Shown here: one piece after another, positions 36,668 to 46,347 of the stretch
How positions within the stretch are numbered: the first letter of the stretch is position 1
Layout: every line of letters starts with the position of its first letter
Assembly (NCBI GenBank): GCA_003151815.1
Contig: PLYN01000045.1
Coordinates: forward strand, 208,593 to 272,592
Direction: 5' to 3'
DNA length: 64,000 bases
Source: Bacteroidota bacterium
Lineage (GTDB): Bacteria > Bacteroidota > Bacteroidia > 2-12-FULL-35-15
Made by a program: the position numbers and the translations under genes
The notes under the pieces: model-generated
Told to the model about the DNA's origin: nothing
The model's database searches: none
Seen by the model: only the letters and a program-made list of their open reading frames with translations

Positions 36668-36919
36668 ATGAAATTCAGAGCAGAAATTGATGTGATGCCT
36701 CTAAAAGCATTACTAGACCCTCAAGGGAAAGCCGTTACAGGAAGCATGAAAAATCTTGGATTATCCGAAATCGAAAATGTTCGTATTGGTAAACACATTA
36801 CTTTAGAGATTGATGCCGCTTCTAAAGATGCTGCATCCACTAAGGTTGATGAAGCCTGCAAAAAATTGTTGGCAAATCAAATTATGGAATTTTACGAATT
36901 CGAAATTTTTGAAAATTAA
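36668..36919 (+). CDS. purS: Phosphoribosylformylglycinamidine synthase subunit PurS
   Basis: An 83-residue protein of the small structural subunit of FGAM synthase, which couples PurQ glutaminase to PurL. The N-terminal KFRAEIDVMPLKALLDPQGK and the VRIGKHITLEI strand match PurS. The presence of a separate PurS implies the three-part PurLQS enzyme rather than the large single-chain PurL; purL and purQ are not in the window. The stop overlaps the next ATG by one base (TAATG), so the following DinB-like gene is translationally coupled. Confidence 0.92.
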   Translation: MKFRAEIDVMPLKALLDPQGKAVTGSMKNLGLSEIENVRIGKHITLEIDAASKDAASTKVDEACKKLLANQIMEFYEFEIFEN

Positions 36920-37431
36920 TGAGCTTGCAAGAAAAAATACATGCCAATACTCTATATTTATTAAAGTCCTTTCATACCTTAAGTCAAGAGGAGGTTGAAT
37001 TAAAATCTTCTAAAGATAGTTGGTCCATACTGGAAATATTGGAGCATATTTTTCTGATAAATAAAGCTGTACTAAAAGTTCTTGCCACGCCTCCTCCAAC
37101 AGAAAAAACAGAAAATACGCTGAACGAATTAGTTGGTGAACAAAAAATAAACAAGCTTTTAATAATTAACCGAAGCTTTAAAGTAACTGCCCCTGATTTT
37201 TCGAATCCAAAAAGTAATTTTACAACTACTACAGATGCCAGCGAAAAAATAAATTCCATCATTGATAAAATTGTTAATCATATTGATATCAATAAAATTG
37301 AGGAAGAAACTCATACAATAAAACATCCTATGTTAGGAGAAATGACGAAGGTTGATTGGATCCATTTTATGATCGCTCATACCAATCGACACATTTTACA
37401 AATAGGGGAAGTGAAGGAACAAAAATATTGA
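36919..37431 (+). CDS. DinB-like four-helix protein
   Basis: A 170-residue soluble protein matching the DinB superfamily in its helical pattern: SKDSWSILEILEHIFLINK (about 32-50) with a His that would be a metal ligand, and WIHFMIAHTNRHILQI near 147-162 carrying the two further His ligands. Members include metal-dependent thiol transferases and many proteins of unknown role. It is coupled to purS by a one-base overlap but no purine-related function can be argued from sequence. Confidence 0.8.
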   Translation: MSLQEKIHANTLYLLKSFHTLSQEEVELKSSKDSWSILEILEHIFLINKAVLKVLATPPPTEKTENTLNELVGEQKINKLLIINRSFKVTAPDFSNPKSNFTTTTDASEKINSIIDKIVNHIDINKIEEETHTIKHPMLGEMTKVDWIHFMIAHTNRHILQIGEVKEQKY

Positions 37432-37477
37432 CGGGTTACGAATAATGATTATCGAATTTTTGTACTTCATAAATTTT

Positions 37478-38224
37478 TTATTCTGTTTCCGATTTTTTAG
37501 TCGGTCTTAACTCAAAATTCTGACCCAAATAAACTCTTCGCACCTGTTCGTCATTGGCTAATTCCTCTGCTGTTCCTGCTTTTAAAATACTGCCTTCAAA
37601 AAGTAAATAAGCGCGATCAGTTATCTGCAATGTTTCCTGCACATTATGATCGGTGATCAACATGCCAATATTTCTTTGTTTTAGTTTTGCAACAATGGCT
37701 TGAATATCTTCAACAGCAATAGGATCAACACCTGCAAAGGGTTCGTCTAACAAAATAAATTTAGGATCGGCTGCAAGACATCGTGCAATTTCTGTACGTC
37801 TTCGTTCGCCTCCCGACAATCTATCACCTAAATTTTTCCGGATATGTTGTAAATGGAATTCTTCTAATAATTCTTCTAATTTTTCGGCTTGTTGTTGTTT
37901 AGAAAGTTTCGTCATTTCAAGAATGGCGCGTATATTATCCTCTATACTCAATTTCCTGAAAACCGATGCTTCCTGCGGTAAATAACCGATTCCAAGCTGT
38001 GCTCTTTTATACATCGGTTCATCAGTAATATCTTTGTCATCTAAAAATATTTTACCGGAATTTGGTTTTACCATTCCTACTATCATATAGAAGGATGTAG
38101 TTTTTCCGGCACCGTTAGGCCCCAACAGCCCCACAATTTCTCCCTGTTTCACCTCAACAGTAACATTTTTTGCTACGGTGCGACTCTTATATTTCTTAAC
38201 TAAATTTTCTGTTCGTAAAATCAT
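37478..38224 (-). CDS. lptB: LPS export ABC transporter ATPase LptB
   Basis: A 248-residue cytosolic ATPase powering extraction of LPS from the inner membrane with LptFG. Walker A is GPNGAGKTT (about 35-43), the Q-loop is near [12 protein letters not shown], the signature is LSGGERRR (about 138-145), Walker B is [14 protein letters not shown] and the switch His is in [14 protein letters not shown] and the short C-terminus are LptB-specific. lptF/G are elsewhere. It lies 80 bases downstream of tatC on the same strand. Confidence 0.93.
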   Translation of the reverse strand: MILRTENLVKKYKSRTVAKNVTVEVKQGEIVGLLGPNGAGKTTSFYMIVGMVKPNSGKIFLDDKDITDEPMYKRAQLGIGYLPQEASVFRKLSIEDNIRAILEMTKLSKQQQAEKLEELLEEFHLQHIRKNLGDRLSGGERRRTEIARCLAADPKFILLDEPFAGVDPIAVEDIQAIVAKLKQRNIGMLITDHNVQETLQITDRAYLLFEGSILKAGTAEELANDEQVRRVYLGQNFELRPTKKSETE

Positions 38225-38304
38225 ATTGTTTGTATTAAAAATGTGAACTGCAGCAATCCCTTTATATTAAATCGGATTTCTTTTGGACTATAGAAAAACA
38301 CCTC

Positions 38305-39138
38305 TTATTGAGCTTTCTGTTTTACCACAAAGGCGGAAACAAATATACTGGCTTCATACAAAAAATACAATGGAAAGGCAACCAACATCTGTGAAGTAAC
38401 ATCCGGAGAAGGTGTAATAATACCAGCCGCAACCAATATTACAACAATGGCATGTTTACGATATTTACGCATAAAATCAGGTGTTACCAAACCAAATTTA
38501 CTTAAAAAATAAACAATGATCGGCAACTCAAAAACAATACCTGAAGCAAGTGTAAGTGTTGTTACAAGTGAGATGTAAGAATCCATAGTGAAATTATTTT
38601 CTACCATTTCACTTACTTTGTAATTACCCAAGAAATTAATGGAAAGCGGAACAATAATGAAATAGCTAAAAAATACGCCTATCAAAAAAAGAAAAGTAGA
38701 TGAAATAATAAAGCCGGCGGATGCTTTTTTTTCTTTATCATGCAAAGCCGGTTTTATAAAACGAAATAACTCCCACAATAAATAAGGTGCCCCAATAATT
38801 AATCCTCCTAAAAAAGCGATCCACATTTGAGAGGTAAATTGGTCGGCTAAACCAAGACTTTGAAGCTTAAACGTATAATGACCAAAACATAATTGATCGC
38901 CTAAATTAAGCTGATGCGATAATTTACAAAATACACGATAGGTAATAAAATCACTTTTTATGGGACCAAAAATGATGGTATCAAATATAAACTCAGGATA
39001 ACAAAACAAAATAGTACCTAACACCAATACTACGATCACCGAACGAATAATATGACCGCGCAGTGCTTCAATATGTCCCCAAAAGGACATTTCCCCAGAT
39101 GTGTTTTTTGAATTATTTAAAAGTCCGAATAATGCCAT
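38305..39138 (-). CDS. tatC: Twin-arginine translocase subunit TatC
   Basis: A 277-residue six-helix inner-membrane protein that recognises Tat signal peptides. MSFWGHIEALRGHIIRS (about 18-34) is the cytoplasmic N-terminal motif (SFxxHLxELR type), followed by the first helix; FIKPALHDKEKK and the terminal ITPSPDVTSQMLVAFPLYFLY block are family hallmarks. tatA is not in the window. In my recollection of related genomes, tatC is often near kdsD and recQ; here a giant adhesin gene separates tatC from kdsD. Confidence 0.93.
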   Translation of the reverse strand: MALFGLLNNSKNTSGEMSFWGHIEALRGHIIRSVIVVLVLGTILFCYPEFIFDTIIFGPIKSDFITYRVFCKLSHQLNLGDQLCFGHYTFKLQSLGLADQFTSQMWIAFLGGLIIGAPYLLWELFRFIKPALHDKEKKASAGFIISSTFLFLIGVFFSYFIIVPLSINFLGNYKVSEMVENNFTMDSYISLVTTLTLASGIVFELPIIVYFLSKFGLVTPDFMRKYRKHAIVVILVAAGIITPSPDVTSQMLVAFPLYFLYEASIFVSAFVVKQKAQ

Positions 39139-39210
39139 TAATATGGGCGCAAAGTTAATTTAAAAAAATTTAAGAATTACGATTAATGATTGACGAATTT
39201 CATATCAATA

Positions 39211-39244
39211 AAAATGCCCGGACATTTTATTGTCCGAGCATTTT
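39211..39244 (-). terminator. Intrinsic terminator of the giant adhesin gene
   Basis: AAAATGCCCGGACA (39211-39224) and TGTCCGAGCATTTT (39231-39244) form a 14-bp stem with one mismatch and a six-base loop. On the minus strand, the stem is preceded by the adhesin stop codon and followed by a T-rich run. Confidence 0.85.
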
Positions 39245-39266
39245 CTCTAAGATATTATTTTATTAA

Positions 39267-42200
39267 TTACCTCACTAATGTAATGTTTCCAAGATATTTC
39301 TTCTCTTTTCCAAAATTATCTACCACTAGTATCGTATATACATAAACATCCTGTTGGCAGGGAGCTCCTTTGAAAGTACCGTCCCACAATCCACTTATGT
39401 CATTTGTATAGTACATTTGCTCACCCCAACGATCAAAGATGCGGAATTCAAAGCCTTTAGAAGTTAATCCTGAATTTTTAAAACCAAAACCATCATTCAA
39501 GCCATCGCCATCAGGTGTAAATGCATTTGGTATATAAACTAAAAGATCAGGAATAATAATTATGTCTTTACAAATACTACCGACACAACCACCATTCGAA
39601 ACAACGTTCAGGCAAATATTGAACAATCCTGTATCAGCATAAATGTGTTGCGGATTTTGCAATATAGAGGTTGTGGAATCTCCGAAATTCCATAACCATG
39701 CTTTTATGATTGCGTTGGTAGATTCTTTATCACTGAAAGTTAAATTTGCCTCACTCAACGTTATCTTTTGCGGAGCATCGAAACCGGGACTAGGGTTCGG
39801 GAAAACCGTAATGGCTCCTGTTCCTGTTGCTGTACAACTTGAAGTAGTGGTTGCGGTTACCGTATAAGTGGTAGATGACTGTAGGGAAACTGTAATTGAA
39901 TCGGCAATTGAACCGCCTGGAATCCAAGTATAAGTCACACCTCCACCCGATGGGCTGGCTATTAATGTTGCTAATACCCCTGCGCAAACACTTGTAGAAC
40001 TAACGGTAAACGTCGGCAACGGGTTAACAGCAACATTTGTAACAGCTGTGTTAGAGCAGTTGGCTAGAGTACCGGTAACAGTGTAAGAATTATTTGATCC
40101 TACCGGAGGAGTTACATCGCCTGTCGCTCCTATATTAGGGGACCAAACATAGGTTTGAGCACCACTTGCAGTAATGTTTGCGGTTCCGCCCTGACAAATA
40201 GTTTGTGGTGGAGTTACGGTAACAAGTGGTATCGGATTAACAGTTATAGTACCAGTTTGAGTTCCGGTGCAACCTGTTGCAGTTATCGTTCCTGTAACCG
40301 TGTATACAGTTGATCCTAATGGTGCAACAACAGTTAAAGGGTTTAATGCAGAACCTCCGGGTAACCATGAATAAGCGGTTGCGGCACCTGTTGCTGTTAA
40401 TGTGCTGGTCTGTCCTAAACAAACATCTGGTGAAGACGTTACAGTAACAACCGGATTAGGATTAACAAAAATTGTTGCAATAGCGGTGTCAATACAAGCA
40501 GGGTTAGCTCCTGTCACTGTTACAGTGTAAGTGTTTGCACCTAATGCACCCGGATTTTTAGTAATAGAAAAAACGGCAGTTTCACCAGATGACCAAGTTA
40601 TCGAAGTTTGATTTACAGCAGTAGCTGTTAATGTTGCAGGAAAACCAAGACAAGTAGCCGAGTTGGTAACTGTAACCGATGGGCTAGGGGTAACTGTAAT
40701 GATACCTTGTGAGGTACTTGAACAACCATTTGTTGTACCTGTAGCAACATAAGTAGTTGATGGAACTAAGGGACTATCTGTTAAATTTTGATTTCCGGGT
40801 CCTCCCGGTACCGGCGCTACTCCACCTGTCCAGGTATAGCTTGTAGCCCCGGTTGCAGTTATCGTTTGTGGTATTCCGGCACAATCCGCATGGCTGGTAA
40901 CAGTAAAGGTTGGAAGCGAATTAACGTAAATAGTTCCTGATCCTGTTGAAGAACAACCATTTGTTGTACCCGTAGCAGTATAGGTAGTTTGTAATCCAGG
41001 ACTATCTGATAATGTTGCACCTGCAGGAGTTCCTCCGCCTGCCCATGTATAGGTTGTAGCACCTGTAGCAGTTATTGTTACTGCCGGAGCTCCTAAACAA
41101 AGGGTATTACTGGTAACACTTACAACAGGTATAGGATTTATGGTAACAGTAGTAGTTTTGTTAGTTGCCGGACAACCTCCACCAGCAGCAATGAAATTAG
41201 TGACCGTATATGGACCTGCCGCTGGAGCGCTTGCTGTCAAATCAATTTGACCTGTAGTTGGACTTACAAAAACTAAACCTACCGGTGTCACAGAAAAAGT
41301 TCCGGGAGTAGATCCACCGGGTTGTGTTATTACCGGATTAGGGGTCCCGTTTTTACAATACGCAGGTAAAGGGTAACTAAATGTAGCATCGGGAATACCA
41401 ACAACAGTAACCGTTACCGTATATGTATTCGTGCAATTTGTAGTAGATGTGTACATTATTTTATAAGGTCCGAGAGCGGTAGCTGTGGTAATATTTATGG
41501 TACCATCGGCAGCATTTAAAGCTAAACTTCCGGCAGGCGAAATGGTATAAGAACCCGTTCCGGCAACCGTTAAAGTAGGTGTATAGGTACCTGCTACGTT
41601 ACAAAAAGTAGCACTTGAATAGTGAAATGAAGCATCATCTAAAGGATTAACCGTAACTGCTGCAGTTTGAGTTCCTGTACATCCATTGGCATCGCCTACA
41701 ACAGTATAGGTTGTAGTTACAGTTGGGGTTGAGGTAGGACTAGCACCTGTAACTGCAGATAGAAAATCAGGAGGTGACCAATTATAATTAGTAGCACCAG
41801 CAGCAGTCAGGGTATTAGATCCTCCAATACATACACCTGTATTACCACTAACGGTAATTGATAAACCCGCTTGAATGGTAACATTGGCTTGAGCGGTAGC
41901 AGAACATCCACTCGCATTGCTTCCTGTAACGGTATAAGAAGCGGGCGCACTTAAGGCAGGCGTAATAAAAGGATTAGCAGTTGAGCCATCTGACCAAACA
42001 TAAGAAACTCCTCCCGAGGCTAATAAAGAAGCTGTAAGTCCGGTACAAATACTTGAACTATTAACAGTTATTGTAGGCGTCGGACTAAGAGTAACAAGAG
42101 AAGTTGCTGTACCCGTACATCCACTGACACTTCCGGTAACCGTATAGGTAGTGGCGACTCCGGGAGTAGCAGTAACTGATGCACCCGTAGTAGCGGAAAG

Positions 42201-44429
42201 TGCCGTATTTGGCGCCCAGGTATACGTATTGGCACCGGAGGCTGTAAGTATGGCGCTTTGCCCCGGACAGACTACTCCGGCATTAACCGAAATAGGAGTA
42301 GCACCCTGGGTGACGACAGTTGTTGTTGATGCCTTACAACCCGGAAATGTTCCACCTCGTCCAATTGTAGCGACGACGGTATAGGTTTGTGGCCCGGCAG
42401 GATGGGCCGCGACACTGGTACCGGTTGCCGGCGTTAAAGATGCTGATGGGGTCCAGGCATATTCGGGTGGAACAGTATATGTACTTGTACTGGAAACAGT
42501 TAAAGTTGTAGTAGTAACTCCCGTACAAATAGCACCCGGAGTTGCCGTAATGGTAAAGGGATAAGGAATAACTGTCACCTTCGCTACGTCATAGCCACTG
42601 GCACCTGCAGTAGCCGTTACCGTATATGTTGAAGTGACAGAAGGAGTTACCGTTATAGAAGCGGTAGTTTCGCCTGTTGCCCACTCATAGCCAGTTGCAT
42701 AGGATCCGGTAAGAACCGCAGATTGTCCCTGACAAATAGTGGCATCACTGACTTGTACACCATGTAAACTGGGTGAATCATTCACCTCAAAACTAAAGTC
42801 ACAAATTGCATTTTGGTCTCCGGTAAAAACTCCATAATATCTACATGAATACGCACTGGGATCCCAACCTACATTGGTTGACCAGTCGTTGTGTCCTGCA
42901 GAACTAGGAACATTAGCCGTTGGAGTATTTATATCATAACATCCATTACCTGAAGCGCATGGGTCTGCAGTACCAAGAGTGGGTCCAAGAGCAACAATAA
43001 GGTCGGTACCGCGAGTTGCAGGGCCACCTGTACAATTTTTGTTCCACATCTGAAAAAATGCCGACGCCGGACTCGTCACAGTAGCCGGTACATCCCAATA
43101 AAACCATACATTATTACCAACGCCACAACTACCCGCGGAACCATCCATAGTTGTATTATACGTGTTTGTTTGATATGGCTGCTTTTGCGTTATTCCATAA
43201 GCCTTTGAGCAAAGGTCTGTATTTACAGTACCACCTGCACCTGCAACACCTCCTACATTTTTTTGAGTTGGCGGGTGGAAAGCAACTACATTATTTGTAA
43301 CACACAAATCAGTAGTAAATTCTGCAGTTAAATCGCCTGTTGGTAAGGTAGTTAAAATGTAATAGGTAGTGCCTGTATTATGGCCACCCGGAGTAAGACC
43401 TGTAAAAGTAGTGCTGGCACCTGAGGCAACTGATGCGAATGTCATACAAGTTAAATGAAGGCAAGTTGTACTGGAGAAAAATGTATAAACCCTGGTCCCA
43501 CTAGTATTATTTGTTACTGTTATAGAAGTAGCTGAACTGTCGTTAACAAAATCAGTCCATGTTCCGTATTGACCCGGAGCATTACCACCGCAATAACTTT
43601 GCCCAAGTGGAACATATGCATTCGGCTGTACTCCGTTAACAACAGCTGTTGTTGATGAGGTTGAATTAATTACCGAGTTGCCGGCACTCATACCGCAAGC
43701 TGAACTATTCGGATGAACATTTTGGGGTTCGCATTGTCTAGATCCGGGCGTATAGGTATCGAAAGCGGAGATACAATAATTTCCGCCGGTAGCTCCTCCT
43801 CCGGCTCCCTGAATTCGAATAAAATAAATAGAACCGGGAGTTAAGCCGGTTATTTCTATAACTGCTTGCTTTGGATTTGAAAAATTAGCTGTAAGAGGAA
43901 CGTTGGTAGCAGCATTTATTCCCGAATTTTGATCGCAAGCCATATAAGTAAGCGGATCGGCGCAATTACCCTTACCGTCCGGAGTTGAATAAAGCGCAAG
44001 TTCAGAGTTAAAAAGACCATAACCAGAGCCTTCACTTCCGCCAAGATTAAATAATAAAGCATCTGTACTTATGGTCATATCCTGAGCACTCGCCGTAAAA
44101 GTCAACCATTGATCCCTATTTGCTGCACTCCAACATGCAGGTACAGGTGGTGCAGCAGATGCAGTTGCGGTATCAATAGAATACTGAGTACAAGAAAGTC
44201 CTGTTTTAAGATAAGTTGCCGTACAAGGCTCATCTCCGGCTTTAGGATAAATTTTACCTGGACCGGTAAATAAAGTCGGAACTCCACCTCCACCACTTCC
44301 ATCACAACCCAACAAACCTCCGAGTTGAGCAAAGGTTGAAAACTGAATAAATACAAGAAGTATTAATGCCGTCGCTTTTAATACGTATTTTTTTTCTGTC
44401 GCTTTTAAGTAGTTTTTGTAGTTTCTCAT
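39267..44429 (-). CDS. Giant Ig-like repeat adhesin with gliding-motility-associated C-terminus
   Basis: A 1720-residue secreted protein. A signal segment (residues about 19-35, ALILLVFIQFSTFAQ) is followed by an N-terminal region of about 530 residues rich in Gly, Thr and Cys, then roughly twelve Ig-like repeats of about 70-90 residues with a common pattern (ICxGxxxxLTATGAxxYTW ... YTVTGT). A PKD domain (about 1520-1600, WNFGDSTTS) precedes the C-terminal CHU_C block (NAFTPDGDGLND, then FDRWGEQMY and GNITLVR), the type B signal for T9SS export. It has no enzymatic motif and is probably a surface adhesin. It sits between tatC and kdsD and ends with a strong terminator. Confidence 0.9.
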   Translation of the reverse strand: MRNYKNYLKATEKKYVLKATALILLVFIQFSTFAQLGGLLGCDGSGGGGVPTLFTGPGKIYPKAGDEPCTATYLKTGLSCTQYSIDTATASAAPPVPACWSAANRDQWLTFTASAQDMTISTDALLFNLGGSEGSGYGLFNSELALYSTPDGKGNCADPLTYMACDQNSGINAATNVPLTANFSNPKQAVIEITGLTPGSIYFIRIQGAGGGATGGNYCISAFDTYTPGSRQCEPQNVHPNSSACGMSAGNSVINSTSSTTAVVNGVQPNAYVPLGQSYCGGNAPGQYGTWTDFVNDSSATSITVTNNTSGTRVYTFFSSTTCLHLTCMTFASVASGASTTFTGLTPGGHNTGTTYYILTTLPTGDLTAEFTTDLCVTNNVVAFHPPTQKNVGGVAGAGGTVNTDLCSKAYGITQKQPYQTNTYNTTMDGSAGSCGVGNNVWFYWDVPATVTSPASAFFQMWNKNCTGGPATRGTDLIVALGPTLGTADPCASGNGCYDINTPTANVPSSAGHNDWSTNVGWDPSAYSCRYYGVFTGDQNAICDFSFEVNDSPSLHGVQVSDATICQGQSAVLTGSYATGYEWATGETTASITVTPSVTSTYTVTATAGASGYDVAKVTVIPYPFTITATPGAICTGVTTTTLTVSSTSTYTVPPEYAWTPSASLTPATGTSVAAHPAGPQTYTVVATIGRGGTFPGCKASTTTVVTQGATPISVNAGVVCPGQSAILTASGANTYTWAPNTALSATTGASVTATPGVATTYTVTGSVSGCTGTATSLVTLSPTPTITVNSSSICTGLTASLLASGGVSYVWSDGSTANPFITPALSAPASYTVTGSNASGCSATAQANVTIQAGLSITVSGNTGVCIGGSNTLTAAGATNYNWSPPDFLSAVTGASPTSTPTVTTTYTVVGDANGCTGTQTAAVTVNPLDDASFHYSSATFCNVAGTYTPTLTVAGTGSYTISPAGSLALNAADGTINITTATALGPYKIMYTSTTNCTNTYTVTVTVVGIPDATFSYPLPAYCKNGTPNPVITQPGGSTPGTFSVTPVGLVFVSPTTGQIDLTASAPAAGPYTVTNFIAAGGGCPATNKTTTVTINPIPVVSVTSNTLCLGAPAVTITATGATTYTWAGGGTPAGATLSDSPGLQTTYTATGTTNGCSSTGSGTIYVNSLPTFTVTSHADCAGIPQTITATGATSYTWTGGVAPVPGGPGNQNLTDSPLVPSTTYVATGTTNGCSSTSQGIITVTPSPSVTVTNSATCLGFPATLTATAVNQTSITWSSGETAVFSITKNPGALGANTYTVTVTGANPACIDTAIATIFVNPNPVVTVTSSPDVCLGQTSTLTATGAATAYSWLPGGSALNPLTVVAPLGSTVYTVTGTITATGCTGTQTGTITVNPIPLVTVTPPQTICQGGTANITASGAQTYVWSPNIGATGDVTPPVGSNNSYTVTGTLANCSNTAVTNVAVNPLPTFTVSSTSVCAGVLATLIASPSGGGVTYTWIPGGSIADSITVSLQSSTTYTVTATTTSSCTATGTGAITVFPNPSPGFDAPQKITLSEANLTFSDKESTNAIIKAWLWNFGDSTTSILQNPQHIYADTGLFNICLNVVSNGGCVGSICKDIIIIPDLLVYIPNAFTPDGDGLNDGFGFKNSGLTSKGFEFRIFDRWGEQMYYTNDISGLWDGTFKGAPCQQDVYVYTILVVDNFGKEKKYLGNITLVR
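39840..42560 (-). repeat. Tandem Ig-like coding repeats in the giant adhesin
   Basis: The coding sequence repeats at a spacing of about 220-270 bases, with recurring GTAACGGTTAC- and GGAACTACTT-like segments, reflecting the Ig-like domains. The copies are diverged, so recombination between them would be limited. Confidence 0.7.
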
Positions 44430-45199
44430 AGCTAATGGTATTTTATCAATAAAATTTGGTAGATTCTAATACTTGAGATGCAACAGCTTTCAAAAAGGTT
44501 GCATCCAATTTAATTATTTTTTTTATTACTCTTTCAAAATAATACAAATTGCTCATAATCAATAAATTTCACAAAAATCATTGATAATAAAATTTCTTAA
44601 CAAAACAAGATTTTAACAATTTAAAAACGATAAATTTATTCCGAAAATGAATATGTATTTTATCATTAAATCCAATTACAATGATAATCAGACGGGCAAA
44701 CTTACAAAATAATCATTGAAATATTGCAAAATAATTTTTGAGTTTATTAAGAGCCTGTTTAAATTTTATTCAAAAATAATTTCTTATTAGAAGTTTTATT
44801 AATACAGAGTTTCATTTAGTATGTCATGCTGACGATTAGGGATAAAGCGTTTAAAAAATGATAAAAACTATTTATCTTCGTTGACAAGGAGAAATCATTT
44901 AATGTATAATTTAGAACACTAAGTTGGTATGAGATTGATAAAAAAGAACTAAAAAAGCATGACCATTTAAAGTTGTCTTCGAAAAAGTTTAATGAAACTT
45001 TAAAGATTTTAGTTTCTTCCAGTCCTGCAAAATAAAGCCTTCAAAATAAGCGGAAAATTAACTCTCATCTTTTTAGGTTACAATAATGTGTTATTGCCTT
45101 AAAAAGTTTAAAGTTTAAAGTTGGAAGTTGGCTAATTGAATACTCATAAACATCTTCGTACAATAAATTGAACTTTAAAACTTTGAACTTTAAACTGAT
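44430..45199. other. 770-bp gene-free stretch upstream of the adhesin
   Basis: No intact gene is seen. The part next to the adhesin must hold its promoter. At 44925-45035 a 37-codon frame (WYEIDKKELKKHD...) has no start codon and may be a decayed gene remnant. Bases 45098-45130 and 45171-45196 are family A arms in opposite orientation (AAAGTTTAAAG and CTTTGAACTTTAAAC), so copy 6 of that family lies directly after the kdsD stop at 45200. No RNA gene was recognised. Confidence 0.5.
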
Positions 45200-46168
45200 T
45201 TATATAATTCCTTCCTTCAGCAAATCATGCAAATGGACAAAGCCCTGATATTTTCCTTTATCAGTAACAACAAGTTGTGTAATACTATATTGTTCCAACA
45301 ATCGCATTGCATTTAAAGCCAACTCACCCGCTTCTATTTTTTTAGGATCTTTATTCATAATGTCGGATGCTTTTAAAGACGCAATAGAATCAGCACTTTC
45401 CAACATTCTACGCAAATCGCCATCGGTAATTACACCTACTAAAATATCATTTTCTATAACAGCAGTAGCTCCCAAACGTTTGGAAGAGATCTCCATAATA
45501 ACCGCTTTTATTGAATCATCGGGCTTTACTTGTGGTTTTTGATTGTGAATGGAAATATCTGAAACCTTTAAATATAATTTCTTACCCAAGGCTCCGCCGG
45601 GATGATATCTTGCAAAGTCCTTACTGGAAAATCCTCTGTAATCAAGCAAACAAACGGCTAATGCATCTCCCATAGCTAATTGCGCAGTGGTACTTGATGT
45701 TGGAGCCAGGTTATTCGGACACGCTTCTTTCTCTACCGTACAATTTAAAATATAATCTGCCTGTTGCGCTAAATAAGAATCTATGTTGCCAACCAATGCT
45801 ATCAATTTATTAACACCTGTTTTTAATAGCGGCACAAGTACCTTAATTTCCGGTGTGCTGCCACTTTTAGAAATGCAGATCACAGTGTCATTTTGTTGTA
45901 GTGTTCCCAGATCTCCGTGTATCGCATCAGCGGCATGCATGAATATGGAAGGCGTACCTGTTGAATTTAAAGTGGCCACTATTTTTTGAGCAATGATCGC
46001 GCTCTTACCAATACCGGTAATAACAACGCGTCCTTTTGATCCATAAATCAATTTAACACATTCAACAAAATCAGTATTGATATAATTTTGCAAATTACGT
46101 ATCGAATCTGCCTCAATATTTAAAGTTGATTTAGCAAGTTCAATTATTTTATCGATAGATTTATTCAC
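45200..46168 (-). CDS. kdsD: D-arabinose 5-phosphate isomerase (KpsF/GutQ family)
   Basis: A 322-residue enzyme converting ribulose 5-phosphate to arabinose 5-phosphate, the first step to Kdo for LPS. An N-terminal SIS domain (about 40-170) has VVITGIGKSAIIAQKI and CISKSGSTPE; two CBS domains follow (about 205-320). GDALAVCLLD and the HPGGALGKKL block are family signatures. It is transcribed divergently from recQ across 179 bases. Paired with lptB in this window it supports an LPS-bearing outer membrane. Confidence 0.93.
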   Translation of the reverse strand: MNKSIDKIIELAKSTLNIEADSIRNLQNYINTDFVECVKLIYGSKGRVVITGIGKSAIIAQKIVATLNSTGTPSIFMHAADAIHGDLGTLQQNDTVICISKSGSTPEIKVLVPLLKTGVNKLIALVGNIDSYLAQQADYILNCTVEKEACPNNLAPTSSTTAQLAMGDALAVCLLDYRGFSSKDFARYHPGGALGKKLYLKVSDISIHNQKPQVKPDDSIKAVIMEISSKRLGATAVIENDILVGVITDGDLRRMLESADSIASLKASDIMNKDPKKIEAGELALNAMRLLEQYSITQLVVTDKGKYQGFVHLHDLLKEGII

Positions 46169-46347
46169 TTCGTAGGAGATTTAAAATAAATACAGTGATG
46201 TTAGGGGTTGCAATAATTTTTTGTTATATATTTACATTACAAACATAAAAAATCAAATTATTAATGTTTTAATACGGGATAAAATTAGTTTTTTTATTTA
46301 ACTATTGATTAGAGTACCAATATAATTAACAAAAACAGATCAAAATA

